Assembly (NCBI RefSeq): GCF_001667945.1
Contig: NZ_LZJK01000083.1
Location: 1 to 64,000 of the forward strand
Source: Mycolicibacter sinensis
GTDB lineage: Bacteria > Actinomycetota > Actinomycetes > Mycobacteriales > Mycobacteriaceae
Direction of reading: 5' to 3'
DNA length: 64,000 nt
In this document: piece by piece, positions 17,396 to 26,422 of the stretch
Position numbering within the stretch: position 1 is the stretch's first letter
How the letters are laid out: each line of letters starts with the position of its first letter
Notes under the pieces: generated by a model
The model's database searches: none
What the model saw: only the letters and a program-made list of their open reading frames with translations
What the model was told of the DNA's origin: nothing
Program-made: the position numbers and the translations under genes

Positions 17396-18343
17396 TCAAC
17401 ACCACACCACGGGGTTGCCCGACGCCACCGAGGCGTCAAATAGGCGCTTGAGAGCGGCCAGCTGCCACCAGCATTCGGCCAGCATCAGCTTGCGCTCGGA
17501 GATGAAGAGGAACGAGGGATAGCGACGACGCTCGTCACCATTCGGAAGTCCTCCATGGCCGGCTGCATCGTCCGACACGGCCACCGACGAGATTCCGAAA
17601 GACCGCACCCGGACCGATTCGCCATTCTGAACATTGGTGAAGGTGACCAGCGACACCTGCCTGCGGCGGCCGTGTTCGTGGTATTCCACGTTGCCCGCGT
17701 CCCACTCCTGCCTCAGAATCCGTGCTCGCAGCAGCTCCCGAGGCTGCTCGGCGCGGGTCCGTACCACGAACTCGTAAGCCTCGATACCCAGCTCGACCAG
17801 ATCTGGCCAAGGCGCGTTGTATCCGGCGCCGTAGTCAAGGGAATGAAATGACGCGTAGTCGACAGCCCCTCGATCAACCTGGTTGTCGACGACCCAGTCG
17901 CCATCCGCGCAGATGATCCGCGTCAATCCGACATAGTCCTGGCGCAACAGCGCATCCAACTCGGGCGACGCTCTCCGCACGTCGGAGGCCGGCTGGTAGC
18001 TGTCCATCATGCCGCTCAGCCCGCACAAGATCTCCGCCAAGTTCCCGAAACGGTCCGCGGGAAGGCCAGCGGCAACGCTTCGCAGCCAGGCGATGCTCAT
18101 GATGTTGCCCATTAGCTCACCGGCAAGCTGCATGCTCGGGTGTGCACATGCCGTTTCTTTCCAGTTCATGAGCTCATCCCACATGTCGATGTCGTCATCG
18201 GTGTCGTCATCGTCATCGTGACTGAAATGGATCGGCACAACGTCGCCCCGCTCGTCGATCTTGAGCCGGCTACGCGGCATCGGCGGCTCGGTGGTCAAGC
18301 CCTCGCGGTAACAATTGCAGGAGACATAAGCATCCAGGCCCAT
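17396..18343 (-). CDS. Unrecognised 315-residue protein upstream of hsdM
   Basis: I do not recognise the family. The protein starts MGLDAYVSCNCYREG with a Cys-x-Cys pair, has a strongly acidic run (HDDDDDTDDDIDMWDE, about 41-56), then mixed alpha/beta composition with a Trp-rich C-terminus (ECWWQLAALKRLF). There is no signal peptide or membrane segment. The MGLD...C-x-C opening recalls small conserved hypothetical proteins of actinobacteria, from memory only. It ends about 80 bp upstream of the predicted RM promoter on the same strand. It may be an accessory gene of the RM island or an older neighbour. The 150-bp gap downstream has a coding-like plus-strand stretch that could be a gene remnant. 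Confidence 0.65.
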   Translation of the reverse strand: MGLDAYVSCNCYREGLTTEPPMPRSRLKIDERGDVVPIHFSHDDDDDTDDDIDMWDELMNWKETACAHPSMQLAGELMGNIMSIAWLRSVAAGLPADRFGNLAEILCGLSGMMDSYQPASDVRRASPELDALLRQDYVGLTRIICADGDWVVDNQVDRGAVDYASFHSLDYGAGYNAPWPDLVELGIEAYEFVVRTRAEQPRELLRARILRQEWDAGNVEYHEHGRRRQVSLVTFTNVQNGESVRVRSFGISSVAVSDDAAGHGGLPNGDERRRYPSFLFISERKLMLAECWWQLAALKRLFDASVASGNPVVWC

Positions 18344-18544
18344 AGCCGGACGCTAACCGGCCGGTCTGACAGTCGACCCCCAGCTGGCTCCACAGCTCGG
18401 TACTTGACGGTCACCGCGACCTTGAACTCGGCGACGGCGCCCTGTCCAGCTCAGGTGGAGGCAATCTCTCCACAGTTGCCCGATTGATCCACAGGCCGCC
18501 CTTCGAGCCGTACCGTTCGCACAGACGTTCGATATTTTGGGGGC

Positions 18545-19927
18545 ATGTCCGATCAGATCCTTCCCCCCGCCGCGGCGGCCCGTGCGGCCATCCGCGCGGA
18601 CCTGGCTCTGATCGACGACGCCCAAGCCCGGCTCCGCTGCGCCGACACCGACATAGTGGGCAACGCGTTTCGCGTCGAGGTCGCCGAACACCTCGAAACC
18701 CAGCATCGAGTCAATCGCGGCCTGTCCTATCGCATCTTCGGCGAGATCGCCGACCCGGCCGACGGACCCGACGACCCCCGACTGCCCGCCGACACCAAGA
18801 TCACGGACCTGCTGTGGTCACGCCTGCGCATCACCCGAGCCGAGGTCCGGCGCCGGTTCCGCATCGCTGCCCGCATCCGGCCAAGGCGCAATCTGACCGG
18901 ACCGCCGGCCCCGCCCGAGCTTCCCGAAGTCGCCGCTGCTGTCGAGGACGGCCGTATCGGTGACGACCACATCAAAGCGGTCGCCAAGGCCCTCGATGAA
19001 CTGCCCGCCAAAGTCGCACCGGCCGATCGCGAGGCTGCCGAACGTACCCTGGTGCGCCACGCCTCCGAACAGGACGCCGCCTTCGTGACCGCCCTCGGCC
19101 ACGCCATCGCCGATCACCTCAATCCCGACGGCAACTTCACCGATGAGGACCGGGCACGGCGGCGCAACCTGGTCCTGGGTCGCCAAGGTCCCGACGGGAT
19201 GAGCCGGCTCTCCGGCTGCATCGACCCCGAAACTCGCGCCTACCTCGAGGCAGCCATCGCCGCGGTTCGCCCCGGACACCGCCAACCCGACGGCGCCACC
19301 GACCGCGATACCCGCTCGTCGGGACAACGCGACCACGACGCACTCAAACTCGCGCTGCGCCATGGCATCGAGTCCGGCGCTATGGGCACCCACCGCGGCG
19401 TTCCCGTGACCGTCATCGTCACCACCAGACTCGCCGACCTCGAGCAGGCGGCCCTCGCCATGGCCGACCCGGATGTCCCGATGCCCGGCCCGGCCCGCAC
19501 CGGCGGCGGCAGCCGGCTGCCGATGCAGGACCTGATCCGGATGGCGGCCGACTCAATCCACTACCTCGCAGTCTTCGACAACCACTCCGAGCGGCCGCTG
19601 TATCTGGGCCGCAGCAAGCGCATCGCCACCCTGGACCACCGGATCATCTGCCACGCCCGGGACCGCGGTTGCACCAGACCAAACTGTCCGGAGTCCGGCT
19701 ACCACTGCGAAGTTCACCATTCGACCGATTGGGCGCGCGGCGGGCGCACCAATCCCGACGAGCTCTACTTCGCCTGCGGGCCCGACCACGGCGGCGCCAC
19801 CCGCGGCGATCTACAGACAGTGGTCACCGAGCAAGGTCGCCTGGCCTGGACCGACGGCACCAGCCCACCGCGGATCAACCATCTGCACCACCCGGAGGAA
19901 CTCCTCGATGACGATGAGGACCCTTAG
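18545..19927 (+). CDS. 13E12 repeat-family protein, DUF222 plus HNH endonuclease domain
   Basis: The 460-residue protein has the DUF222 region (about 30-340) and a C-terminal HNH domain: zinc-type cysteines in CTRPNC (376-381), catalytic-region His391-His392 and CGPDH at 411-415. This is the multicopy 13E12 family of mycobacteria, often described as REP/13E12 elements that can serve as phage integration targets. Whether the HNH domain cuts DNA in vivo is unknown. The frame is intact, unlike many 13E12 copies. ATG 18545 is preceded by a G-rich site. A further ORF begins 2 bp after the stop, suggesting a two-gene unit. Confidence 0.9.
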   Translation: MSDQILPPAAAARAAIRADLALIDDAQARLRCADTDIVGNAFRVEVAEHLETQHRVNRGLSYRIFGEIADPADGPDDPRLPADTKITDLLWSRLRITRAEVRRRFRIAARIRPRRNLTGPPAPPELPEVAAAVEDGRIGDDHIKAVAKALDELPAKVAPADREAAERTLVRHASEQDAAFVTALGHAIADHLNPDGNFTDEDRARRRNLVLGRQGPDGMSRLSGCIDPETRAYLEAAIAAVRPGHRQPDGATDRDTRSSGQRDHDALKLALRHGIESGAMGTHRGVPVTVIVTTRLADLEQAALAMADPDVPMPGPARTGGGSRLPMQDLIRMAADSIHYLAVFDNHSERPLYLGRSKRIATLDHRIICHARDRGCTRPNCPESGYHCEVHHSTDWARGGRTNPDELYFACGPDHGGATRGDLQTVVTEQGRLAWTDGTSPPRINHLHHPEELLDDDEDP

Positions 19928-19929
19928 CT

Positions 19930-20685
19930 GTGGTCCCTGAGGCAGCCGAGCCCGAACCGCGAGAAGATGGCACCGTGACGACCTACGCCGAGATCCGCAA
20001 CAACGCACCGCTGTGGCCGGGGGTGATGGACCGCTCGCTGCTGGGCAACCGGCAGGCTCAAGCTGCGCTGTACCTGGCGGATATGGCCAAGCGGGGCAAC
20101 TGGCGCAAGGTCATGCGGGAACTCGACCGCGGTGACCACGTGGTCGACGTCAAGGCGTGGCGGCCGGGCGGAAAGACCTGGCTGACCGTGCTGCATCAGG
20201 CCGGCTGGCACGGGGTGTCCCCGGACGTGGCGTCGTGGCTGATCGAGCGGGGCGCCTTGCGCAGCCAGCCCGACGCCGCCGGCCGCACCGCCTATGACAT
20301 CGCCGTCGAGCACGACCGGCCCGCTGAGCTGTTGGCGGTGCTCAAGCCCCCGGCGGCGCCGCTGGAGCGCGACCGGATCGCCGCGCTCAACGCTCAGCTC
20401 ACCGGAATCATCGACGATTTGATCCAGCAGCTGTTCCGCGGCGTTGATCTGCGTCAGATGTTCCGCTATCCCCCGGTCGAGGTGCTGCATGAGCTTCCGG
20501 GAAAGCAGCTGTGGTTTCCGGTGCCCTACCTGTGGGGTGGTTTCCGGATCGGCTTGGCCGACAACGACGTCGAACTGTTCGGCGGCTACCGTGAACTCGA
20601 CCCGGTCGGCGACGTGCACGTCGCGACGGTGGGTTATGTGATCACTCCCGAGGGCCCGTCACAGGTGTACGAGGGCTACCAGTAG
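19930..20685 (+). CDS. Ankyrin-repeat-like protein of unknown role
   Basis: The 251-residue protein holds one or two ankyrin-like units (about 70-125: GGKTWLTVLHQAGWHG, then VASWLIERGALRSQPDAAGRTAYDIAVEH). A second domain (about 140-250) has a hydrophobic, aromatic pattern. No signal peptide or catalytic motif is visible. The first start, GTG 19930, has AGGA nine bases upstream. A second, GTG 19975 (TTYAEIRNN...), also has a purine-rich site and may be the true one. The gene follows the 13E12 gene by 2 bp and converges on the acyl-CoA ligase with a 10-bp overlap. Confidence 0.75.
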   Translation: MVPEAAEPEPREDGTVTTYAEIRNNAPLWPGVMDRSLLGNRQAQAALYLADMAKRGNWRKVMRELDRGDHVVDVKAWRPGGKTWLTVLHQAGWHGVSPDVASWLIERGALRSQPDAAGRTAYDIAVEHDRPAELLAVLKPPAAPLERDRIAALNAQLTGIIDDLIQQLFRGVDLRQMFRYPPVEVLHELPGKQLWFPVPYLWGGFRIGLADNDVELFGGYRELDPVGDVHVATVGYVITPEGPSQVYEGYQ

Positions 20686-22226
20686 TTGCGCAGCTGCCCT
20701 TTGGCGATCTTGCCGCCCGACGAACGCGGCAGTTCGTCGACGACGACAAGGCGTTCGGGCAGCAGCTCTTTGGACACCCCGAGCGACAGCAGGTGCTCGA
20801 CGAGGTCGGGTAGCTCGAGGGCCGCTTCGCCGGCGAGTTCCACGAAGGCGCAGACCTTTTCGCCGAACACCTCATCGGGCATGGCGACCGCGGCGGCCAG
20901 CGCGATCGCCGGGTGGCTCATAACGGCGTCCTCGACCTGGGCGGCGCTGATGTTCTTGCCGCCGCGCAGGATGAAATCCGAGGTGCGGCCGGTGACGCGC
21001 AGATAGCCGTCGCCGTCGATCTCACAGATATCCCCCATCCGCATCCAGCCGTCGGGGGTGAACAGCTTGTCGTGATCAACCCCGTTGAGGTAGCCGAGGC
21101 TGGTCGCTGGGCCCCGGCATGCCGGCTGGCCGCGGCCGGTGTCGGTCACCTCGGTGTTGCCGTCTTCGCCGCCGAACAGCCGGACCGCCATCTCCGGTAC
21201 GACGCGGCCCCCGGTGCGCAGCCGCTTGTCCAGCGGGTCGTCGAGGGTGGTTCCGCTGAGCAGCCCGGTCTCGTTGGAGCCGTAGAACTGCAGGATCGTG
21301 GCTCCGGTGAGTTCCTCGAACTCCGCGGCCGGCCGGTAGGGCAGCGCCTCGCCGCCGGTGAAGACCACCCGCAGCGAGCTCAGATCGAACTCACGGCTGG
21401 TCGCATCGGCCATCATCATGGTCAATTGCGTGCTCACACAGCACAATACGGTGACTCGATGCTGGGCAATAGCAGCGCAGGTCGCTGCTGGGGTGAAGCG
21501 GTCCAACAGCACCGCGGTAGCGCCGAGGTGGATCGGGGTGGTGTGGCTGGTCCAGAGCCCGAAGCCGAACGGCGTGGGGATGATCGGCAAAAAGATGTCG
21601 TCGGCACGCAGCTGTCCGTTGGCGACGGCGCGCTGGTGAAAGTAGTGCCAGCGGTTCTGGGTGTGCACGACGCACTTGGGCAGCCCGGTGGTGCCGGAGG
21701 TGGAGTTGATCAGGAACACGTCGTCGGGGCCGAGTTGCGGCCCGGGCATGGCCCTTGTGGCAGCTGACGTCAGCTCGTCGATGCTCCGCGTTTCGATCGG
21801 CAGGCCGGCCGTATCCGCGTGACGCTGCTCGTCGGTGATCAACAGCTTGGCCTGCGCGCCGGCCAGGATCGCGCTCACCTCGCGGGTGCCGGCCCGCGCA
21901 CCGATGCCCACCACCACCGCGCCGCACCGTTCGATCGCCACGAACAGCACATGGATGGCGGCCGAGTCACGGTGCCACACCGCGACCCGGTCGCGCGGCC
22001 GGACGCCGATCCCGGCCAGCTGGGCCGCCAGCGCGTCTGCCGCTGCGTCGAATTCCCGCCAAGTCAGTCCCGTGCCCGGGTGGTCCACATAGGCGACGCG
22101 GCCCGGCAACCGTTGCGCGTTGCGGTGAACCGCGTCCGACAGCGTGGTCTGCGACCACCAGCCGGCGGCGTGATAGCGGGCCGCTTCGGCGGCGGTGAAA
22201 GCCGGTGAATCCCAATCGGTCTGCAC
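20676..22226 (-). CDS. AMP-forming acyl-CoA synthetase (ANL superfamily)
   Basis: The 516-residue enzyme has the ANL core: P-loop-like motif STSGTTGLPK (175-184), YGSNETG, the hinge motif GYLRVTGR and a C-terminal catalytic lysine in GGKIAK (Lys506). It activates a carboxylic acid to the acyl-AMP and then the CoA thioester. The relation is to FadD or cyclohexanecarboxylate/benzoate-CoA ligase types; chain length cannot be read from sequence. GTG 22226 is used because it lies 14 bp after the SDR stop and the protein pattern begins there; the longer frame overlaps the SDR gene. It forms a two-gene unit with the upstream SDR. Confidence 0.86.
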   Translation of the reverse strand: MQTDWDSPAFTAAEAARYHAAGWWSQTTLSDAVHRNAQRLPGRVAYVDHPGTGLTWREFDAAADALAAQLAGIGVRPRDRVAVWHRDSAAIHVLFVAIERCGAVVVGIGARAGTREVSAILAGAQAKLLITDEQRHADTAGLPIETRSIDELTSAATRAMPGPQLGPDDVFLINSTSGTTGLPKCVVHTQNRWHYFHQRAVANGQLRADDIFLPIIPTPFGFGLWTSHTTPIHLGATAVLLDRFTPAATCAAIAQHRVTVLCCVSTQLTMMMADATSREFDLSSLRVVFTGGEALPYRPAAEFEELTGATILQFYGSNETGLLSGTTLDDPLDKRLRTGGRVVPEMAVRLFGGEDGNTEVTDTGRGQPACRGPATSLGYLNGVDHDKLFTPDGWMRMGDICEIDGDGYLRVTGRTSDFILRGGKNISAAQVEDAVMSHPAIALAAAVAMPDEVFGEKVCAFVELAGEAALELPDLVEHLLSLGVSKELLPERLVVVDELPRSSGGKIAKGQLRNYW

Positions 22227-22240
22227 GGGTCCGCTCGAAG

Positions 22241-23077
22241 TCAGTAGAGGTAGTCTTCGCCGCTTGCCCGCACGGTGATGTCGCTGATGCTGATGCCCCA
22301 CGGCTGGTCGATCACGTGCACCACGGCGTCGGCGAGGTCCTCGGGGGTGATCAGCCAGTACTTCACCGAGTCGACGTCGGTCTGTTCAGCGGTCAGCGTG
22401 CCGTTGGCGAACGCGGTCAGCGACTGCATGTAGCTCTCAGCGCGGGATCCGACGATGCCCATGATCGCCGCGCCGTTGACTACCCCGCTGGCCAGGTTGG
22501 TGCCCAGCACACCGGTCGGTTTGACCGTGGTCACCTTGATCTTGCCCTTGGCTTCGCTGCGCAACGAGTCCGACAGCACGGTGACGGCGGCCTTGGTCGC
22601 ACTGTAGACGCCCGACCCCGCGACGCCGGCGTTGCCGTAAATCGACGAGATGTTGACGACGTGGCCCCGGCCCTGGTCGATCATCTGGTCGTAGACGGCC
22701 GAGATCCCGTTCACCACGCCCTTGATGTTGATGTCGATCGCCCGGTGCCACTGCTGCCAGGCCCGCTCGTGATCGGCGAAGTAGGCCAGTGGCATCACCC
22801 CGGCGTTGTTGACGATGACGTCCACCGCGCCGAAGGTCGCCACCGCGTGCTGCACAGCGGCTTTCATCTGCTCGATGTCGGTGACGTCGGCGACGTGCTG
22901 GGTGCCGGAGTACCCGGCCGCGCGGATCCCGTCGAAGACCGCGGCCAGATTCGCCGCGCCGATGTCAACACCGACCACGTGCGCACCTTTGGCGGCGCAC
23001 TTCTCGGCGATGAGTTTGCCGAATCCGCCGCCGGCGCCGGTGATGACGACGACCTTGTTCTGCAGGTGTTGCGACAC
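22241..23077 (-). CDS. Short-chain dehydrogenase/reductase, classical
   Basis: The 278-residue protein has the NAD(P)-binding TGAGGGFG (residues 14-21), NNAG and the catalytic Ser plus Tyr-x3-Lys (YSATK). The Gly-rich motif and an acidic residue after beta-2 (VVGVDIG) favour NAD(H). It is followed by an acyl-CoA ligase 14 bp downstream, so the pair may act on a lipid or alicyclic acid: oxidation of a hydroxy or keto intermediate alongside CoA activation. It is divergent from the glycoside hydrolase-like gene. Confidence 0.88.
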   Translation of the reverse strand: MSQHLQNKVVVITGAGGGFGKLIAEKCAAKGAHVVGVDIGAANLAAVFDGIRAAGYSGTQHVADVTDIEQMKAAVQHAVATFGAVDVIVNNAGVMPLAYFADHERAWQQWHRAIDINIKGVVNGISAVYDQMIDQGRGHVVNISSIYGNAGVAGSGVYSATKAAVTVLSDSLRSEAKGKIKVTTVKPTGVLGTNLASGVVNGAAIMGIVGSRAESYMQSLTAFANGTLTAEQTDVDSVKYWLITPEDLADAVVHVIDQPWGISISDITVRASGEDYLY

Positions 23078-23225
23078 AGTCGGCCTCCCGACGACGCGAA
23101 ACGGAGCGAAGATATCCGTGCAGTGTAGGTGGCCGGCGTCGCCGCGGGTGCGCGTGCCCGATTTGCCGGGCGACAGGCCGGACGCTCAAACGCCGTGCCA
23201 CGGGTCTGGACGTTATGGTCAGTTC

Positions 23226-24338
23226 GTGAAACGTCGAACGGCACTGGGGCTGCCCCTTCTGTTGGCGGCGGGTCCCACACTGAGCCGGATTCCGCGCGCC
23301 GCCGCGGACCCCGGCCGGTGGTCGATCGACCGGGCCAACCGCTGGTATCAGGCACAGGGCTGGCCCGTCGGCTCCAACTACATCACCTCGACCGCGGTCA
23401 ACCAGCTCGAGATGTTTCAGCCGGGAACGTTCGACTTGCGGCGCATCGACGCCGAGCTGGGGTGGGCCCGGTCGGCCGGCTTCAACACCGTGCGGGTCTT
23501 CCTGCACGACCAGCTGTGGGCGCTGGACCGCAAAGGCTTCCAGTATCGGCTGGCCCAGTTCGTCTCCGTCGCTGCCCGCCACCGCATCAAGCCGATGTTC
23601 GTGTTGTTCGACTCCTGCTGGGACCCGTTTCCCAAGGCGGGTCCGCAGCCCGCGCCGCGGCCCGGCATCCACAACTCCCGATGGGTGCAAAGTCCCGGCG
23701 CCGAGCGGCTCGGTGACCGCAACTACTACCGCACCCTGCATGATTACGTCACCGGAGTGATGACCCAATTCCGTTACGACGAACGGGTTCTGGCCTGGGA
23801 TCTGTGGAACGAGCCGGACAACATGGCCCGGGAATACAGCAGCGTCGAGCGGTCCGACAAGCTCGACCTCGTCAGTGACTTACTTCCCCAGGTGTTCAGC
23901 TGGGCCCGGGCAGTCGATGCCCGTCAGCCGCTGACCAGCGGAATCTGGGAGGGATCGCGGCAGGGCAGCGCGATCGTCAACACCCAACTCAACAGCTCCG
24001 ACATCATCACGTTCCATTCCTATGACAAGCCGGCGTTGTTCAGCGACCGGATCGCTGAGCTCGCGCCGCTGGGCCGGCCGATGATGTGCACCGAGTACCT
24101 GGCGCGCACCCGCGGCAACACCATCGACGGGATTCTGCCGATCATGAAGCGTCACAATGTGGGCGCCTACAACTGGGGTTTCGTCGCCGGGAGAACGCAG
24201 ACCTACTTGCCATGGGACTCCTGGGACAGCCCCTACACCGCTGCGCCGCAGGTCTGGTTCCACGATCTGGTGCAGCCCACCGGCCGCGCGTACCGCAACC
24301 TGGAGATCATGACGATCAGCAACCTGGCCGGCCGCTGA
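23226..24338 (+). CDS. Secreted glycoside hydrolase-like protein (cellulase-fold, GH5/GH-A clan type)
   Basis: The 370-residue product starts with a signal peptide (KRRTALGLPLLLAAG) whose twin Arg and following Leu would suit Tat export. It continues as a (beta/alpha)8 glycosidase fold with acid/base Glu196 in LWNEPDN and nucleophile Glu290 in MCTEYLAR. These two Glu at the ends of strands 4 and 7 are the clan A pattern; similar mycobacterial proteins are often labelled 1,4-beta-xylanase or cellulase, but the true substrate is unknown. GTG 23226 is chosen to include the signal sequence. The gene stands alone and is followed by the kinase-like gene. Confidence 0.82.
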   Translation: MKRRTALGLPLLLAAGPTLSRIPRAAADPGRWSIDRANRWYQAQGWPVGSNYITSTAVNQLEMFQPGTFDLRRIDAELGWARSAGFNTVRVFLHDQLWALDRKGFQYRLAQFVSVAARHRIKPMFVLFDSCWDPFPKAGPQPAPRPGIHNSRWVQSPGAERLGDRNYYRTLHDYVTGVMTQFRYDERVLAWDLWNEPDNMAREYSSVERSDKLDLVSDLLPQVFSWARAVDARQPLTSGIWEGSRQGSAIVNTQLNSSDIITFHSYDKPALFSDRIAELAPLGRPMMCTEYLARTRGNTIDGILPIMKRHNVGAYNWGFVAGRTQTYLPWDSWDSPYTAAPQVWFHDLVQPTGRAYRNLEIMTISNLAGR

Positions 24339-24473
24339 CCGGGACGGCCGGATTTCGGGGAGGTTGGCGCGACCGGCTGATAGCCGACCGGTTCAGTGAT
24401 GAAATTATTGGCGGCAATGTCGTCGGGCCGCCGGTTCGGTGATCGGCGTTCACGGGTCTGACTTGAGGAGTCG

Positions 24474-26282
24474 ATGATGGGCGAGACCGCGTCGGGTTCG
24501 CGGGCTGGGTCACGGGTTGGGCGCTACCTCCTCAAACGCCTGCTGGGCCGCGGCCCCACCGGCGAGGTCTACGAGGCCGTCGATACCGGCAAGGACCGCA
24601 CCGCCGCGCTCAAACTACTCGCCCCGGCGCTGGGCCGGGACCCGGCGTTCCGGGAGTGGTTGCAGCGTGAGGCGCTCACCGTCGGGCGCGTCCAAGAGCC
24701 GCACGTTGTCCCGGTCCGCGATTACGGTGAGCTGGACGGCGAAGTCTTCATCGACATGCCGCTGGTGCACGGCAACGATCTGTCCGCGCTGTTGAAGCGA
24801 ACCGGGGTGCTGCCCCCGTCCCGCGCGGTGAACATGGTGTGGCAGGCTGCATCGGCGCTGGATGCCGCGCATGCCGGGGGGGTGATTCACCGGGGCGTCA
24901 AGCCCCGCAACATCCTGTTGACCCATGAGGACTTCGTCTACCTGGTGGACTTCGGGATCGCCGGTGCGCCCGGGGCGAAGACGGCCGACACCGACCATGC
25001 CGGCGCCCGGTGGAAGTACTCGGCACCGGAGCTGTTCGCCGGCGGCGAGTTCGGCGCGGGCGTGGACATCTATTCGCTGACGTGCGTGCTCTACCAGTGC
25101 TTGACCGGTTCGCCGCCGTACCGGGCCGACAGCGTCAAGATGCTGGCCAATGCTCATCTGAGCAAACCGATTCCCCGCCCCAGCCATGCCGGGTCGACGA
25201 TCCCACCCGCCTTTGACGCGGTGATCGCCAAGGGCATGGCCAAGGATCCGCAGCAGCGCTTCGCCAGCGCCGCCGAGCTGGCCACCGCGGCCTATCAGGC
25301 GTTGAGCGCACCCGATCAGCACCGGATGCTGCACATCTACGAGGCCAGCCAGCAGTCCACTCCGCCGCTGCTCGAGCAGCCGCAGCCGAGCGTGCCGCCG
25401 GTGACCCCGCCTACGCAGACGCCTGCCGCCGAGCCGCCGAAACCTCCGGTGGCGCCCGCCCCTGTGCCGCCGGCCGCCCAGGTGCCCCGGATGCCGCCGG
25501 CCGCCCCGGTGTCTGCACCGGTGGCGCGGTCGGCCAACCCGCCGGCCGCGCCTGCCGAACCCGACACCGCGCCACTGCCAGAGGCCGCGGTCGCCGCCGT
25601 GCACCCCGTCCCGCCGCCGGGCATCCCGCGCATCTCCACCCCCGACGACGACTGGTTCAGCTCGCCGCGGCCGGCGCCCACGTATCGCGATCCCGGCAAA
25701 CGCAAGCTAGTGCTGCGCCTTGCGGCGGCGCTGGCCGTGGTCGTCGGGCTGATCACCTGGATGACGCACCGGTCCGGCTCCGACGATCTGGCCGCCGACA
25801 CCGGCGATGCCGGCTCCACCACGGCGGCCAACGGTCCGGCGACGTCGATGTCATCGGCTGAAGCCCAGGCGCGGTTGCTCAAGCTGCTGCCGGCCGGCTA
25901 CCCGCAGGACGTCTGCACCCCGACCACGCCGATGGGTGGCGCCATCGCGGAGGTGACCTGTGGCCGCAACGTGGACGTGGACGGCCCGCCCTCGGCTAGC
26001 TATGCCCTGTTCCCGGACGCCGGCGCGCTGCGTCTGAGCTTCGACAACACCGTGCAGGCCATCACCGTCGTCACCTGCCCGGGCAGGATCCAGTCGCCGG
26101 GCGCCTGGCACCGCACCGCTACCCCGGACAAGCCGAGCGGGATGCTGCTCTGCGGGATGCGCCAGGGGTCTCCCACCCTGGTTTGGACCAATGACGCCAG
26201 TCTGGTGATCGCCCGATTGCACACCGAGCACAGCGCGCCGTCACTGGAGCAGCTCTACACCTGGTGGAGTTCGCACTCCTGA
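24474..26282 (+). CDS. Transmembrane Ser/Thr protein kinase homologue lacking the catalytic Asp (pseudokinase)
   Basis: The 602-residue protein has an N-terminal PASTA-less PknF/PknI-type kinase domain (17-275), a Pro/Ala-rich linker (295-385), one membrane helix (412-430) and an extracytoplasmic domain of about 165 residues with several cysteines. The Gly loop GRGPTG (25-30), Lys47, Glu66 and DFG (159-161) are kept. The catalytic loop, however, reads HRGVKPRN: the invariant HRD Asp is Gly141, codon GGC at 24894-24896. Predicted phosphotransfer is therefore abolished or very weak, while ATP binding may persist. It is preceded by GAGGAG seven bases before ATG 24474. A role as a membrane sensor or scaffold is inferred. 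Confidence 0.88.
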   Translation: MMGETASGSRAGSRVGRYLLKRLLGRGPTGEVYEAVDTGKDRTAALKLLAPALGRDPAFREWLQREALTVGRVQEPHVVPVRDYGELDGEVFIDMPLVHGNDLSALLKRTGVLPPSRAVNMVWQAASALDAAHAGGVIHRGVKPRNILLTHEDFVYLVDFGIAGAPGAKTADTDHAGARWKYSAPELFAGGEFGAGVDIYSLTCVLYQCLTGSPPYRADSVKMLANAHLSKPIPRPSHAGSTIPPAFDAVIAKGMAKDPQQRFASAAELATAAYQALSAPDQHRMLHIYEASQQSTPPLLEQPQPSVPPVTPPTQTPAAEPPKPPVAPAPVPPAAQVPRMPPAAPVSAPVARSANPPAAPAEPDTAPLPEAAVAAVHPVPPPGIPRISTPDDDWFSSPRPAPTYRDPGKRKLVLRLAAALAVVVGLITWMTHRSGSDDLAADTGDAGSTTAANGPATSMSSAEAQARLLKLLPAGYPQDVCTPTTPMGGAIAEVTCGRNVDVDGPPSASYALFPDAGALRLSFDNTVQAITVVTCPGRIQSPGAWHRTATPDKPSGMLLCGMRQGSPTLVWTNDASLVIARLHTEHSAPSLEQLYTWWSSHS

Positions 26283-26349
26283 TCGCCGGCGACCGACAAT
26301 GCGCGGCCGTTGGCGACTTAAACCCTGAGACGTGAACAAACGTCATTGT

Positions 26350-26367
26350 CAAATCCGTTAGGATTTG
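26350..26367. promoter_or_regulatory. Perfect palindrome upstream of the first MPT63-like gene
   Basis: CAAATCC-GTTA-GGATTTG has seven-base perfect arms and lies 55 bp before ATG 26423 in an AT-rich patch. It could be an operator or a short hairpin in the 5' leader. No clear -35/-10 pair could be assigned around it. Confidence 0.4.
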
Positions 26368-26422
26368 CGTTCTGGACTGCACTATCCCTCAAGATCCAGT
26401 CGACCCGAGGAGTCAACCAACA

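Noticed and set aside
18545..19927. 13E12 gene as evidence of a prophage
   Set aside because: Only the repeat-family gene is present; no integrase, capsid, terminase or other phage gene was found.
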